NCBI GenBank assembly: GCA_946530565.1
Contig: CAMNAE010000117.1
Location: 1 to 5,909 of the forward strand
Direction: 5' to 3'
DNA length: 5,909 nucleotides
DNA from: an uncultured Oscillibacter sp.
GTDB lineage: Bacteria; Bacillota; Clostridia; Oscillospirales; Oscillospiraceae
How positions within the stretch are numbered: the first letter of the stretch is position 1; every line of letters starts with the position of its first letter. This document shows, one piece after another, positions 5,754 to 5,909 of this stretch. The notes beneath the pieces are model-generated. The model worked only from the letters and a program-made list of their open reading frames with translations. It did no database searches and was not told the DNA's origin. The position numbers were made by a program, and so were the translations under genes.

Positions 5754-5790
5754 CCGAACACGAAGCCGCCTGAAGGATCGTCGCAGATCT

Positions 5791-5909
5791 TTACTGCCCG
5801 CTCTCCGGCGCGCCGGCCACTTCGAATTTGTAGCCGACGCCCCAGACGGTCTTGAGGCTCCACTCCGGGGAGACGTTTTCGATCTTCTCGCGCAGGCGCT
5901 TGATGTGCA
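5791..5909 (-). CDS. OmpR/PhoB-family response regulator, C-terminal 38 residues only
   Basis: The frame enters from the right edge and stops at TAA (complement of 5791-5793). The translated piece contains HIKRLREKIE and then KTVWGVGYKFE, the hallmark recognition helix and beta-hairpin wing of the OmpR/PhoB winged-helix DNA-binding domain. The window-edge codon ends in TG, consistent with the usual Val before His. A 10-residue tail (VAGAPESGQ region) follows the wing. The receiver domain and the start lie beyond the window, so the partner kinase and regulated genes cannot be named. The next gene on the same strand is the AAA+ ATPase, about 500 bases downstream; the large hairpin-rich gap argues against a simple operon. 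Confidence 0.92.
   Translation of the reverse strand, partial: HIKRLREKIENVSPEWSLKTVWGVGYKFEVAGAPESGQ

Larger units (their letters stand above)
5293..5790. other. Gene-free, hairpin-rich intergenic region of about 500 bases
   Basis: Neither strand carries a reading frame with plausible start, ribosome site and protein pattern between the AAA+ start and the response-regulator stop. The stretch instead holds a 16-bp palindrome (5384-5399), a GC hairpin (5514-5541), a 14-bp inverted repeat (5584-5625), a 6-bp hairpin GAAGCC/GGCTTC (5646-5664) and a 91-bp palindromic element (5663-5753). It probably contains the AAA+ promoter and the end of the response-regulator transcript. Confidence 0.7.

Overview
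The window is clearly GC-rich and looks like a chromosomal segment of a Gram-positive Clostridia-type bacterium, probably a gut commensal. The evidence is a very large surface protein built of InlB-type B-repeats and Cys-x-x-Cys modules, strong AAAGGAG ribosome binding sites, a CbbX/SpoVK-like AAA+ ATPase, and an intergenic palindromic repeat of a kind I recall from such genomes. The lineage is an inference from gene content; no rRNA or other marker is present.

Layout. Bases 1-2769 (+) hold the 3' part of a large secreted surface protein whose start lies outside the window. Next on the same strand (2825-3613) is a gene for an N-terminal XRE helix-turn-helix joined to a RelA/SpoT-type HD hydrolase domain. 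It is split by one in-frame amber codon at 3089-3091, so it appears as two shorter reading frames. A strong intrinsic terminator (3645-3682) closes the rightward genes. On the opposite strand, 5292-3742 encodes a 516-residue AAA+ ATPase with an unrecognised N-terminal domain and a very acidic linker; it converges on the same terminator region. About 500 bases (5293-5790) carry no gene but contain several inverted repeats, including a 91-bp MITE- or REP-like palindromic element. The right edge (5791-5909, minus) is the last 38 residues of an OmpR/PhoB-family response regulator.

How the genes relate. I see no single operon or assembled defence or secretion system. The surface protein and the HTH-HD gene are only 55 bases apart and may share a transcript, but nothing links their functions. 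The AAA+ gene and the response regulator are co-directional and separated by the structured gap. The most unusual points are the amber codon in an otherwise well-preserved HTH-HD fusion, the AAA+ protein's unassigned N-terminal half and acidic linker, the symmetric module order of the Cys-rich surface protein, and the palindromic intergenic element. I do not find convincing evidence for a wholly new system.
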